Assembly: GCA_032158125.1 (NCBI GenBank) | Contig: JASKOT010000004.1 | Span: forward strand, 558,001-622,000 | Direction: 5' to 3' | Length of the DNA stretch: 64,000 nt | From: Papiliotrema nemorosa | Taxonomy: Eukaryota > Basidiomycota > Tremellomycetes > Tremellales > Rhynchogastremaceae | Shown: piece after piece, positions 11,462-22,393 of the stretch | How positions within the stretch are numbered: the stretch's first letter is position 1 | How the letters are laid out: every line of letters begins with the position of its first letter | The notes under the pieces: generated by a model | Told to the model about the DNA's origin: nothing | Seen by the model: the letters and a program-made list of their open reading frames with translations, nothing else | The model's database searches: none | Position numbers and translations under genes: made by a program

Positions 11462-12103
11462 ACGGTGGGAAGTTCCGTTAATCGTCCACACGTATAAAAT
11501 GGCATGGAAAACCAAATCTCATCAACGACTTACTTCACAACCAAGGACTATTATGGAATCCCCGAGACGCTGAGGCACTAATGACTGACTGCATCGCCGT
11601 AAGAAAGACCGTGATGAGCAAAGGGACTGCTGAGCGTCAATCATACTCGGAAGACCGGTCCGGGCGAGGCTTTCTCACCGTCATGTCGCATTGTCTTGAT
11701 ACTGGGGCAGCAATCGTAGTGTCACCAAGCACTGGCTGCTGCGCCTTGTCATTGCACGATTAATCGCACGCATCTCTGGCTCATCGCCCGGTGCCTGGAT
11801 CGTCTTGCGAAAGCACATCGTGTCTAGCCACCTCGATCTGTCCTAGATGGAACGATTAGCGGTCACTCCAGTCGGCTCCAGTCATCAGTCTCAAAATTCG
11901 AATCAAATACTCGTCTCAGTCCGGAAGACCGTTGCGTTGTCGACAACATGCATACACGGGAGACGTTCGACGACGACAAGCCTCGCTGGCCAGGCGGACA
12001 AATCGTCGTCTCCCCCATTTCAGCATCTCCTAAAGTACGATCGCGCTTCGTAAAAATACATCAGGCTATGTCTGTCTCTCTTCAGACCAGGAGTGGTTTA
12101 AGC
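11462..12103. other. Intergenic, convergent end of COX6 and the small minus-strand gene
   Basis: About 640 bp without a supportable gene. A 60-codon plus-strand ORF at 11581 has no recognisable features. COX6's 3' UTR begins right after 11461 with ACACGTATAAAATGGC. Confidence 0.4.
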
Positions 12104-12120
12104 TCAAGCTCGAGCTTGAG
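12103..12120. repeat. 18-bp perfect palindrome
   Basis: CTCAAGCTCGAGCTTGAG equals its own reverse complement. It covers the last codons and stop of the 57-residue minus-strand gene and could fold as a hairpin in the transcript. Confidence 0.8.
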
Positions 12121-12387
12121 TATCATTGAGCTTGGCTTGTTCTCGCTCGACTGGTACGTTAGCTGATTGTCCTACGAGTAGGGGAGTCACTAACAGTCTT
12201 CCTTGGATTCGATCCCGGTGACTTTGATAGGTTGATCATTGAGCACAACCTGTTTTTTCTCATCGTCCCAGGCTGAGTATCAGCATGGTGACAAGTTTAT
12301 TAGATCCTCGCTGGGGTGATGAGGTGTGGTGTACTTACTAGCACCTTGAGGGAGGGAAGGGTAAGTAGTTCCAGTGGTCTCGGCCAT
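12104..12387 (-). CDS. Small three-exon gene, 57-residue conserved-looking protein
   Basis: Three short exons on the minus strand assemble cleanly: 12387-12339, 12272-12195 and 12150-12104, joined by GTAAGT..CTGATACTCAG and GTTAGT..CTAACGTACCAG introns with good branch points. The predicted protein starts MAETTGTTYPSLPQGATW, continues DDEKKQVVLNDQPIKVTG and IESKEDFEREQAKLND, and ends TQARA. It is hydrophilic, without a signal peptide or membrane segment. I do not recognise the family. The consistent phases, splice sites and absence of any internal stop argue for a real gene that a minimum-length ORF scan would miss. The stop codon lies inside an 18-bp perfect palindrome. Confidence 0.62.
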
Positions 12388-13291
12388 GTTGATCAAGTTG
12401 TAGAGTCAAAGTCAAAATCGAAAGTGCTGAGCTGTAGATGATTCAAGTCGAAACGAGGCAAACAAGTTTGTTGTGGGTAGTCAGATGGAGACTGGGGTTC
12501 ATATACCCCGTCGACCTCTTTTTCGTGCTCGATGAACAATCGGTGGAAGGTGCTGGTGCGTGACAAGCAGGATAAAGGAGATACAAATCACCTTTGAACC
12601 TTTGGAAAACTCTAGGGATATCGTGCAGCATCGACGATCTTCAGGCAAGGATGGACACTCGACCAGACTGATCTACAATTTTCGATCGATGATTGATAGT
12701 CTGTGTTTCGGTGTAATCGGCATAATCACCCTCTCTCGAACCCAATCGCATCGCCCAAGGGGACTCAGAATAAAGGATCGCGTTGGAGTGGATCGTGCTA
12801 GAGGGTCGAGGATCAGTATAGATCCTTCTGGAAGGGATATCCTTTAGTCAAGAAAGACTGGGAGATCGAGCGAGGCAGATCCATTCGGTTAGATCAGCAA
12901 GGGTGTCGCGTAGAGTCAGGGGATGGAGTATAGCAAGACACCCTTATTTCGCGGATACCCCTGATATCGTGATCAGTTGGTCGTTGGCAGAATCCATGAC
13001 CGGCAAAGGAACACTGCCTGAATGTCTAGGTCTTTCAGTATGATTCGGAATGCACAGCTGATCCACGTCTGCGAGTCCGATGCAGGGAAGCCTCTAATCC
13101 TTGAATGCACTTCGACAATCATCGTCAACGCATCATGGGTCATTGGTCGCCCAAAGGGAGGTCTATCGATACATTCCTCTGACTACGTATCGATCGACTA
13201 TTCCTCAGGGCAAGTGTCGATCAAAGCAGTCAGGAAGACTGGATTCTGTGCAATCATGCATGACCTCGTTTTCAATATTCCCGAAGATCGC
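12388..13291. other. Intergenic, upstream of the small gene and downstream of GPI14
   Basis: About 900 bp. It should hold the promoter of the small minus-strand gene and the 3' UTR of GPI14. Short ORFs on both strands look like chance. No repeat or RNA gene was seen. Confidence 0.4.
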
Positions 13292-14791
13292 TCAAGGTGA
13301 TTTTGTTGCCGTAATGACATTCTTCCTCTTTACCACACGCTTGTCCAGACTTCTTGGCGGGCGATACGAATCCAACATTTCTCCTATTATCCACGTACTA
13401 GCACCCATGAGTACTAAACCCGCTGCCCAAAGAGGCAGATAGACTGCTTCTCCGAGGAATTCCAGTCGGAAAGCGGTGTATAACCAGATTGCTTGACCAG
13501 TGACCCACGCAGTTAGCAGGGCGATACTGCGATTTCGGCTCAATGTGAGATCAGAGAGAACGGGCGCGAGTAAGGGGATGAACCAGACAAAGTACTGGCT
13601 GATCAGCTCAAATCGAAACTAGATACGAGGCCCTCTTGTTTGAGCGGCAAGAAGGATCTTGAGCTGTGAGAGAGGATAGGGAGCGCTCACTTGAGAAGTG
13701 CAGACTTTGTTGAAGATGATAAAGATGACAGTCTGGACGAATATGGCGAAATCTAACCCGGCGCGGCGAGCCAACAGCCATCCTGCCAGAGTTACCAATC
13801 CAAATTGAGGGATAAAGCTCGTCAAAGGGTGCCGAGATATGCCCTGTATTACCGATAATATCCCATTTGATGGTTTGGCCAGATTTCCAGAAGGAAAGAA
13901 GGACAGGTAGATTGGATAAAAGTAGGGTGAAAAGTTGTGTCGGTGGTCTTGTCGGGTGAGGTGGTACAAGAAAGTATGCTCCAAGAAGGGTCGTCCCCAT
14001 CTACTATCAGCATGTATGATTGCCACTCAGACCTACATTGACCAGAGAGCTCCGTTGATAACGATGAAAGACGTTAGAGATACCAGGCCAAAACGCCAGA
14101 CCTCCCTTCCGAAAAGACTATACCTCTGACTGAGATACGCCCAGCTTGGTACACCATAAATAATAGGGTATATCTTCCAAGACACGCTCAGAGCCCAACA
14201 TATAGCTGCGAGATTCTCCCAATACCTTCGATGTAATGTCCCAGGGAAGCTGGACTGGCGAAGGCAGTATTGCACCGAGACGACCAGCAAGAGGACGATT
14301 GCTTCTGGAGACCCTCTTGTAGTGATATTGAGCACGAAAGGGTTAAGCGTCCATAGGAGATGCGTTGCCTTGTATCCACTCGGATTCGGTCCTGATCGCA
14401 TGATGATAGGTACACTTAACGATAACACTGATAGTGTGATTTTACCCAACATGGGGTGGACGAGCGAAGGGGACAAGATGAGCGGTAACAATGGTGTGTA
14501 CCGGAATGTCGCACGCTCATACGGACTGAAGGTGAATAACACCCTCGATCGTATGTGTGTGCCCACTTACTCTCCGATCGGCATATGCAACAACCTGGTC
14601 AACCATCCCGAAGCTTGTCGACCTGGGATCGTCCTGAAAATGTAGCCCGCTCCATCCGTCACCACTCTCCAATCCACATCGGTGTATTTCAAGCCGCCAT
14701 ATCGATGTGAGTGGGTATCGACATGATTGGCGTAGATGATCAATGCGACATGAAGGAGCAGAGAGACGAGCAAGGGTGTGTACTCCTTCAT
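13292..14791 (-). CDS. GPI14: GPI mannosyltransferase 1 (PIG-M / Gpi14)
   Basis: Gpi14 adds the first alpha-1,4 mannose to the GPI anchor precursor on the luminal side of the ER. Translation starts at 14791: MKEYTPLLVSLLLHVALIIYA is the first membrane span, followed by the catalytic DxD-type motif in KYTDVDWRVVTDGA (about residues 36-48) and, after an intron, ERATFRYTPLLPLIL, both hallmarks of PIG-M. Further conserved pieces are LLWTLNPFVLNITTRGSPEA and SWKIYPIIYGVP. Several hydrophobic segments follow, ending ..DKRVVKRKNVITATKSP with a basic cytosolic tail. Introns lie around 14566, 14030, 13690 and 13590. The context gives no operon-like partner, though GPI-anchored proteins are encoded nearby at 18-25 kb. 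Confidence 0.9.
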
Positions 14792-15397
14792 GGTAATAGT
14801 CTGGCCATCTACACCTTTGAGATTTCTGGTGCAAGGGGTGACGTACAGTGTGCGATGCGGGGTAAAAGGTCGACTGCGACGCGGGGTAATCTTTCTTATG
14901 TGACACTCGAGGGGGGTGGGTGGCGACTAGATGAAACGCGTCGGAAGGGTGACCCCCTGAGGAGAGTGTTTCGTGTGTTATTATTGTCACTTGGCATCGC
15001 GTGCGTAGCACCTAGCGAGCGCATGGTCCATGCACACTACTCGATGCATCCGTCAACTTGACCAACCTACCTGTTTGTATCATTGTTCTCCTATTCTTCT
15101 CTATCGATTATTCATTCCTCACCTCTCGCTGTTGAACAGTTGACTTACTCGCTCACACTCGTTTGTAACGAAATCCACCCCGCCAAAGTAGATTCACGCC
15201 CTCGCCTCACCTCTACCGCACACGCATCAGCCAACCCGCTCCCATCGCTGCCCAACAAGACATTCTCGCTCAATCCTTCCCCTTCCTTCCTTCTCCACCT
15301 GTGTATCGGTCACAACCCGACTTGAACCTATCACCGCTCTTCAGCAAGAGACCGTTTCACATCTGGAACAGACAACGATTACAAGTAGAGAGACATC
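14792..15397. promoter_or_regulatory. Divergent promoter region GPI14 / glycoside hydrolase
   Basis: About 600 bp between two diverging starts. The half near the hydrolase is strongly pyrimidine-rich (15080-15340), typical of highly expressed basidiomycete genes. No third gene is seen. Confidence 0.45.
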
Positions 15398-17003
15398 ATG
15401 TTGTTGGAAAGACTTTTCGAGATACTCCCTACCCTCGCCCTGCTCGGAATGGGTCTGAGCGGTATCGAGTCGGCCACTGTGAGTGTCATTCTTCCATGCA
15501 TTTCATTACTCCCCCTCGTTATACAACGACTTTCTCAAATTCATCTCTACCCCATCATTACAGACACCTGCTGTGCACGATGATGGCATTGTTGTGCCGC
15601 CAAGACCCCTTTCCCTTACCCCTCATTACCCTCTTCTCCCGCACATTACAACCGTTTCAGGTCAAACACCGCTGACCCTTAGACCGTCTCGGCATCTCAC
15701 AACCACCCTGCTCGAGCACACCACCGACATCTCGCCGAGCGCAACAAGCTGGCCTCGAACCTCGGCGCCAAAGCTAAGAAACGAGGACAAAACGTGCTCA
15801 TCCGACGAGGAGCCGACGGAAAGGCTTGTCGAGTTCGAGGTCAATCTCAGACCCTCAGCTCGGCGCCTGCGACTTCCATGGCTGTAGCTGTTACCACTTC
15901 TGCGGTCGGGCCGGTCACGACCGATGTTGCTGTTGCATACGAACAGACAAGCGTTATGGTGAACACCATTCAACCTCCCACGTCTTCCGCGGCTGCCCCT
16001 GCGCCCGCTTCCTCGGCCGCCCAGGCTCAAGAATCTCAAGGATCTTCAGGCGGTGGATCAGACTACAGTGGTGGAGGTGGAGGATGGGCCAACACAGGTC
16101 ACAAACTCGGTGCTGCATGGCCCAACGGAGATTGGGCACAGCCATCCGACCCGAACTATATCACCAACTATATCGGTTCCAAGACCGCTTGGTATTACAC
16201 CTGGTCCCCGTATTCCGTCGGATCGGCAGATTCAAACGGATTGGAATTTGTGCCCATGCTGTGGGGTCCTCATCAAGTTGGGGACTGGCATGCCCAACAG
16301 GCAAACTGGCCTAATACCGTCAAGAATGCCTTGTTCTTCAATGAACCCAACGAGGCATCGCAGTGTAACATCGGTGCTGGAGATTCGGTTCAATACTGGA
16401 TGAACGACTATCTCCCCCTTCGAAGCAAGGGAGTCCGACTGGGTCATGCGGCTACCACCTCTGCTCCATCAGGTATCCTTTGGGTCAGGGATGCTATCAA
16501 CGCTTGCATCGGCGCAGGCAACTCGAAGGCGGATTGTACTCCAGAGTGAGTGGTTTCCGATGTATCACGAAAGGTTGGGTGCTGATGGACCAGCTTCATC
16601 CCTATCCATTGGTACGACGTCTCGCCCCAAAACTTCATCAACTACGCCGAGAGTTTCTGGAATGAGTTTGGGATCAAGCTCTGGGTCACAGAGTACGCTT
16701 GTCAAAACTTCAACGGTGGTGCTCAATGCGACGAGGGTCAAGGTGAGTCTCTCTTGCGCAGTGCAGAGCCTGAAACTCACGTTTAGTTTGGAACCTCCAC
16801 CAAACTGCTGCTGCCTGGTTTGATCAGACTGAATACATCGAACGATACTCGCCTTTCGGTGTGATGCAGAACATGCAAGGTGTCAACCAGATGAACGCAT
16901 TGATGGACCCTTCGGGACACATCACTTCTCTGGGTACATGGGTAAGCTCGCTCTCTTAAAGTTGGAGCTAGAGCTGATATGTCAGTACATCTACAGCTCG
17001 TAG
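15398..17003 (+). CDS. Secreted glycoside hydrolase (GH128-type catalytic core)
   Basis: The protein begins MLLERLFEILPTLALLGMG, a signal peptide, and after a Ser/Ala/Gly-rich linker (about residues 60-130) enters the Glyco_hydro_cc fold seen in GH128 endo-beta-1,3-glucanases. Signature segments are AWYYTWSPYSVG, EFVPMLWGPHQVGDW, ALFFNEPNEASQCN (acid/base Glu in NEPNE), IPIHWYDVS and KLWVTEYACQN (nucleophile Glu in TEYA). It ends ..GTWYIYSS. The likely role is remodelling or degradation of beta-1,3-glucan in the cell wall or environment. The first intron is uncertain: GTGAGT at 15480 to CTTAG at about 15680 gives the cleanest product (..SAT|TVSASHNHP). Three other introns lie around 16547, 16744 and 16942. 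Confidence 0.85.
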
Positions 17004-18339
17004 ACGATTACTTTCTATTGGACCCCTTTCTCTATGCGCCTTGCAAGCTGGTCAAGGCTGTATATACTCTGAGGCGGACATCCCCTGGTGGGAACGATCC
17101 CAAGATGAATCTCATGAACATTCGTCGAGGAGGGAATAGCATAGGCTGATTATCTCTCGACAAGACTCTGACCAATGATATCAAACAAGATCATCCCATC
17201 GAGGACGCGATCGTGCGCAAGGTACTGCATCGAGACTGAAGCAGGATCAGCAAGATCATCCATCCATTCAGCTCCGCCAGACATCCCGAATGCACCAATC
17301 AAAGGTCGATACTGATAGAGCCTTCGCGACAGGACCGTATAGGTGTGATAAGCCCCGACCTCTCCAAGCAAGACACATTGGACTGTCATCAAAAGTCTAC
17401 CATGCTCACTGACGTCGAGTCTGACATGGCCTCGCTGTACGTTCTGTATTCCACCAACCCGAATGAGGCAAGTGACACCTCTTCGCAAGTATCGCCAGCG
17501 GAACAGGCAAGAGGTGCGAGACAGGGAGATGGAGAGTCAGAAGTAGGCAATGAGGATGAGGGTGATGAAGAGGGTGACAGATGTGACGAGTGAGTACCGT
17601 AATCTCATCTAGAGGTGATGCAAGGTCGCTCTATGCGGTCTCATTGGTCATGTGGCAGGAAAAGCGGCTCCAGAGTTGGGGGAGTGAAGGGACTCGCACC
17701 TTTGCGATTCTGAGCTAATGGGTTCTCCCGATGCATGTAATGAAGCATCGAGTCTATTGTACAATTCAGCTCGTAGAATGGCATACAGCAGGAAACATGG
17801 AGGGAAGATGACCTGAAGCATGGGCCATGATCGTGCTCATGTGGGGGGCCAGCCACGACACGAGGGGGCTTGAAGGTTTGATTCCGGGCGACGCCTTTTG
17901 GGAAAAACGCGGTGATCGTCAGTGGCTAGTCCGAGATCCCGTTCGCAGAAGAGAAGCAAATGCGCTGTGAGACAGCTGGAGTGTATGTACAGCGGAGTGC
18001 CAGGTTATCCATGCGTCTGTTCCCATTTGCATTGCCGCGAGACTCTGTCCCACGACCTCAGCATGGTGGGATGGGCGAGTTGACTCTTTTGCGCCTGAGG
18101 GGTTATAAAAAGACCTTTTGCCCAGAATTCGACGAGTTCACCGCCATTTCTCCCCCGCACGAGACACCTACACATCCCATCGCTACTCTTTGCTTCTTTC
18201 ACCTCACCGCACCACACCACACCACACTACGTATCGTCGAGTTAGTCGACTCTTCTTGTAATCCCAATTGTATATTGCCCTTCGTTTGCATCTCAAACCC
18301 ATATCGATAGCTTCTCCGGCATAGCCCCCACCGACAATC
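17004..18339. other. Long intergenic stretch before the first eight-cysteine gene
   Basis: About 1.3 kb. A plus-strand ORF from 17403 (63 codons, acidic C-terminus) has no recognisable domain and is not called. A tRNA B-box-like element is present around 17690 but no tRNA can be folded. The last 300 bp are pyrimidine-rich leader for the next gene. Confidence 0.4.
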
Positions 18340-19349
18340 ATGATAGCCACCAAACCCCTCTTCCTCTTCACCCTCCTCACTCTCCTCCTGGCAGTCTCTG
18401 CCCATTCGCCATATCGGCACATCAAAATCCGACAAGACGACGGGACACAATCCGCAACAGACGGCACGGACGGAACTGGAGATACCGAGTCTGCGACTCC
18501 CGCTGCCTCTGCTGAGGCCTCGGCAGCTCCTACGGACGATACCACCGACACTGCCATCTCAGCCTCTGCCACGCCTACAGAGACGGCTGCTCAGTCTACA
18601 GCGACTGGAGATCTGGGCGGAGCGGGCGGAGGAGGAGCGTACCCCGTGGCGTGCGCAAGTTGCGCCAACACCTATACTCTGGTAGCGTGAGTCGACCGTC
18701 TAAAGAAAGATATCCTTCTCCATCGGAACGGGGATAGGAAAAAGATGGATCGATGAAGCATGGTGCTAATGGTCAGTCTTTGTGAATCGGAAGGGTCCTC
18801 TGAATCTTGCTCGCCCATCTGTACAAACTGGTCTTCCTCGGTCAACTGTCTCTCTTGTCTCGTCTCTAACGGTCAAGCAAACTACGACCAAACGGCCGCT
18901 CAGCAGACAGTGTGGAATCTCGAAGCGTCTTGTTCGAGCTTGGGTTTCAATGTGGCCTCACTCACGATCACCGCTACTCCCACTACCACGTGCGTTTCTC
19001 ACCTCAAGCTTTACGTCCCTCCCCATCTACCGTGATTCTCTCCATTCGATGATTAGCTTTTTGCTGAGCATCCCCGGATCAAGAGCAACAATGAGGATAG
19101 TCACTGATTCACAGAGGTGCCATGACGACCCCTTCGGGAACAATCACCTCTGCGGCCGGATCTAAAACTTCAAAGTCCAACCAAACTGGATTGACACTTT
19201 ACAACGATACCACCCGATCAGCGCTTGTGGCTTCCTTGTCACAAGCTGTGAATCCCAGTGCGACAGGAGCCGCTTCCAGGCGGATGACGAAGAATGAGAA
19301 GGGAGTTGTTTTGGCTGGAATGGGAGTCGTCGGAGCTATGCTTCTGTGA
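18340..19349 (+). CDS. Cysteine-rich, Ser/Thr-rich surface protein A, probably GPI-anchored
   Basis: MIATKPLFLFTLLTLLLAVSA is a signal peptide. A Thr/Ser/Ala-rich disordered part (residues 30-90) is followed by an eight-cysteine module: CASC, ALCESE, SCSPIC, NCLSC and a last Cys in ASCSSLG. A Thr-rich stretch (TITATPTTT) leads to a C-terminal small-residue region and a hydrophobic tail, VVLAGMGVVGAMLL, preceded by a basic KNEKG. That layout is typical of GPI-anchor signals. Introns at about 18688-18777 (within ..LVA|L) and 18990-19114 (after ..TPTT) are clear. The family is not known to me; a paralog with the same cysteine spacing and intron positions lies at 23874-24798. A cell-wall or surface role is inferred. 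Confidence 0.78.
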
Positions 19350-19781
19350 TTGTCATCCAGACGATGGCAGATCCGAGGCGACGGAGGAATACATTATAGG
19401 AGTCGGAAGTGGAGTAGCTGAGATGGACTCTCGTTTGACATTGTTGATATGATCTGGATTCTTTACAATATGCATGTAATGCGACGTATGTCTAGGTGAG
19501 ACGGGAACGTCAGAACCACCATCCCCTCTTCCAGGCGAATGATGCAAGAGTATGGCGAGCCTTTGCCAGTTGGCTCCTTGGTCAAGGAGGATTGATTTCC
19601 CGACACATGTAATGTTTGAATCACGGAAGGATGCAATTACCCACACGTTGCTTGGCTTCTCACGAGGGGTACAGAACCCCTTCCCTCACTAAGATGAGAC
19701 CCATGCGTCTCTGTATAATTCTCCTTCTGACCTTACTTCAACGGACTTGACTTTACAGCTCCACTTCTAATCTTATAAGTT
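19350..19781. other. Intergenic
   Basis: About 430 bp downstream of surface protein A, with no supportable gene. It ends in a pyrimidine-rich leader before 19782. Confidence 0.4.
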
Positions 19782-20333
19782 ATGGCCGGGTACACTGAAG
19801 AAGAACTGAAGCTACTCAAGAATGCACCAAAGGTTGACACCTCTTCAGCCGGTACGTCTTCGCATCTTGAAGGTCTGTCTCCAAGCGACCTCGCGTCGGC
19901 GAAGGGTCGTGCGGTCGAGACGATGTAGACTAACCAAATATTTCAGGACTCGCTATCTGCAACATACGATCTCACTAACCCCACCACCCAAAATACCGTC
20001 CGACTTCTGCTCGGGCAAGAGTTTGACCCAAACGTGAGGGCTACTACGCACTGTCCAAGATCGGTCCAGGTGGCGCTGTGGCACACTCTGGATTTTCTGC
20101 AAATCGACGACACGTGTGCAGGAGACTGTGAAACGAGCGATGAAGATGCTGTGGATGAGAAGCTGATGAGGTGGAAATGGGCTAGTATGTGGGATGAGTT
20201 GTGCTCTAGTCCGACTGTGGACCATTTGATAGGTGAACATCCCGACGAGAAGACCTGGAACGAGGAGGAGGAAGACGGAGGGGATGGCTCTGACCTACCA
20301 GAGTCCTCAATGTCTGAGAAGGGCAGTGAGTGA
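19782..20333 (+). CDS. Acidic orphan protein, two exons
   Basis: The start MAGYTEEELKLLKNAPK is followed by an intron ending in a textbook ACTAACC..TTTCAG acceptor at about 19945. The second exon reads DSLSATYDLTNPTTQNTVRL, then VQVALWHTLDFLQIDD and an acidic tail (NEEEEDGGDGSD.. to ..SMSEKGSE). Two donors give the right phase: after ..NAPK (GTTGAC) or after ..KGRA (GTCGAG); neither is ideal, so the joint is uncertain. The result is about 150 residues, hydrophilic, Trp-containing, without signal peptide or membrane span. No family is recognised. It lies inside the accessory island. Confidence 0.5.
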
Positions 20334-20724
20334 GGGAGAGCTAAAGACGAGGACCCGAGGTGCGATCTGATCACAGAGGAGTGCGAGTACTCAATGGCAT
20401 GCGTCAGGGTGTGGACCGCTGAAATTATCTCTGTTCTGTTCCATACGAGTACTCTGCGTGAGCTCAGCCGAAGCGACCGTCATTTCGATGCCCACTATGC
20501 AGTCTCTTCGCAATCCGCCAGTGTTGTAGCCGGGCCTTGTCTTCCCATATGCATGTCTAGCTTGTGCACACGATGCTCGACATTGACAAAAGGGTGATCA
20601 ATCCAAGGGTGGCGAACTGGATGTGGTGGTGTTTAATGTTTCGGAGCCTTTCCCTGGTTTTGGGCGTGTACGATCTCAATCCGCCCTCTTCGCATTTGAC
20701 CATCATCAGCTCATTCTCGACAAC
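20334..20724. other. Intergenic
   Basis: About 390 bp upstream of the F-box-like gene. The reading frame of that gene is open back to 20623 but without an ATG, so this part is taken as leader. Confidence 0.4.
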
Positions 20725-22038
20725 ATGGGTGACTCCCCGTCCTCTCCGATCCTGCCCAGTCCCGAACCAAGCATCCCCAAGAAGACGGCTGTGGGTAACC
20801 CGCTCAATACCCAGATCGTGAGCCTCATCATCGATAACCTCAAGCAGGTCAAAGCGTTCAAGACTATCGCTGGAATGATGCGTGTCTCCAAGTCGACGTA
20901 CGAGATTGCCGGTCCGGCGCTCTACGACCGATTCACTTTGGACGAGAAGACCCGGCCATTCTTCCGATTGTTACTTCCTAGTCGATATGACACAGCTTCG
21001 GAAGACGAAAAGAAAGCGATAGAGGTCGCGCAAAAGGAAAGAGAAGAGTATTACTTGGGCAAAGTGAGTCACTCCAGCTGGCATCCCCTACAATCGATCC
21101 GACTAATGTTTATGCAGACTCGACTACCGAATGGGGCTATAGCGCGATACGATCTTGCACCTCTGTTGGACGACAGTCCGAGCCTTGCGATCCCCAAAAC
21201 GGATACCGCCTGGTCGATTCTCCTCAAGATCCGACGTCTATCGGCCCTTCTGGCGAGAATCACATACCTTCACTGCCCTGAACCTACGGAAGAGGACGGC
21301 TGGAAGGTCGCCGTCGATCTCCCTCCCAGTAAAACCATGAAGCTCTGCCTTTTGCGACCTCACACCTCTCTCAAGATCGAGGATAGCGGCCAGGGAGATC
21401 ACTGTTTCAGATTGGCTTGGCTTCTGATTGATATCCAGTATTGGACGGATCCCGAGATCCTGTGTTTTCAAGGCGATTACACCCGATTCCACAGCTTAGC
21501 TTGGGATGATGACTTGGAACTTTCCGGGGAAACGCTAGACTACCTTTTTTTTGCAAGCTCGTGGCCCCGACATATCCGTCTACATGACATGCCAGATTTT
21601 GTCCCTGAAGTCTTCTGCGCTACTCTACGGATATATGATGGGCTGTCGGCCGGCTTGCATGATGAACCAGCGAGGGTCATTCGCCTCGACTTGGAGGAAC
21701 TGGACACTTGCGTGTCGGAATATGTGGAATACATCGACGTCGCGCGGAACAGATCCCACACTGAATACAGTGCCCCATCAGAAGCGTCGCGATTGCGAGC
21801 CGAGGAGGACGCTTTCGAGGTGCGCTTAATCGCGGACACTCGGAAATTGATGAGGGGCCCTCTCAAAGCGTTCATTGGGAAGCTTAGGTTTGGGGTGTCC
21901 GAAGACATCAAATGCGGATGCGTGTTTGATGACTCGTCGTCTCAGGTGTGTACCCAAGTCTTAATATGGCAGATCTGCTGATTGAGCTAGTCGGCCCCCA
22001 TTCCAAGTGACCGAGTGAAAGGCTGGATATATGCGTGA
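20725..22038 (+). CDS. F-box-like protein of an expanded fungal family
   Basis: The protein starts MGDSPSSPILPSPEPS, and residues 25-70 (QIVSLIIDNLKQVKAFKTIA..VSKSTYEIAGPALY) look like a diverged F-box, the part that would bind Skp1 in an SCF ubiquitin ligase. The rest (about 370 residues) is a family-specific region with SILLKIRRLSALLARITYLH and CLLRPHTSLKI. A 54-nt intron at 21064-21117 has no stop and length divisible by three, so the unspliced frame stays open. At the 3' end a GTGTGT donor near 21946 and a CTGATTGAGCTAG acceptor give a C-terminus ..SAPIPSDRVKGWIYA (stop 22038); without splicing it would stop at 21981. A decayed copy follows at 22394. F-box function is inferred. Confidence 0.65.
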
Positions 22039-22393
22039 GCGACAACAGGTGAAGGTGATCAGGGCGGAGGCCGACTTTCCTGGTACTGTACCGTGGAACA
22101 TTATGTATGTATGGTACACTACCGACTGTGGTTTCGGGCTGGTGTAATGATAGGTCATGGATAGGCAGAAGGATGCATGTGATGGGGCACATGATGAACA
22201 GTCGGCATAATGCGAAGGCTCTGGGTGGATAAGACGACGCCGCTGTGCGTTCCACGGGGTGAATGTTTCCAGTGATCAGTGCTCAGATCAAGATCATCTT
22301 CACCTTGCTTTACCTTCGTGTCCCCTTTTTGTTATTCTTCTTCTCTCGTCTGTCACTCTTCTCCAACCCACACGGTCAAGCAGGGCCCGACAG
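22039..22393. other. Spacer between the F-box-like gene and its decayed copy
   Basis: About 355 bp. It ends with a pyrimidine-rich leader (22310-22380) like that of the intact copy, so the duplicate may have kept a promoter. No gene is seen. Confidence 0.4.

Noticed and set aside
17403..17593. Plus-strand ORF with an acidic C-terminus
   Set aside because: Only 63 codons from its ATG, low complexity, no convincing exon neighbours, and the stop lies inside a donor-like GTGAGT without a usable acceptor.
17670..17720. tRNA-like T-arm/B-box (GGTGCGAGTCC on the minus strand)
   Set aside because: No acceptor stem, D-arm or anticodon arm at the right distance; only the B-box-like stretch is present.
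17868..17890. Second B-box-like sequence GGTTTGATTCC (plus strand)
   Set aside because: Flanking bases do not form a T-stem or acceptor stem.
20623..20724. Extending the F-box-like protein upstream to 20623
   Set aside because: The codon at 20623 is GTG, not ATG; the first ATG in frame is at 20725.
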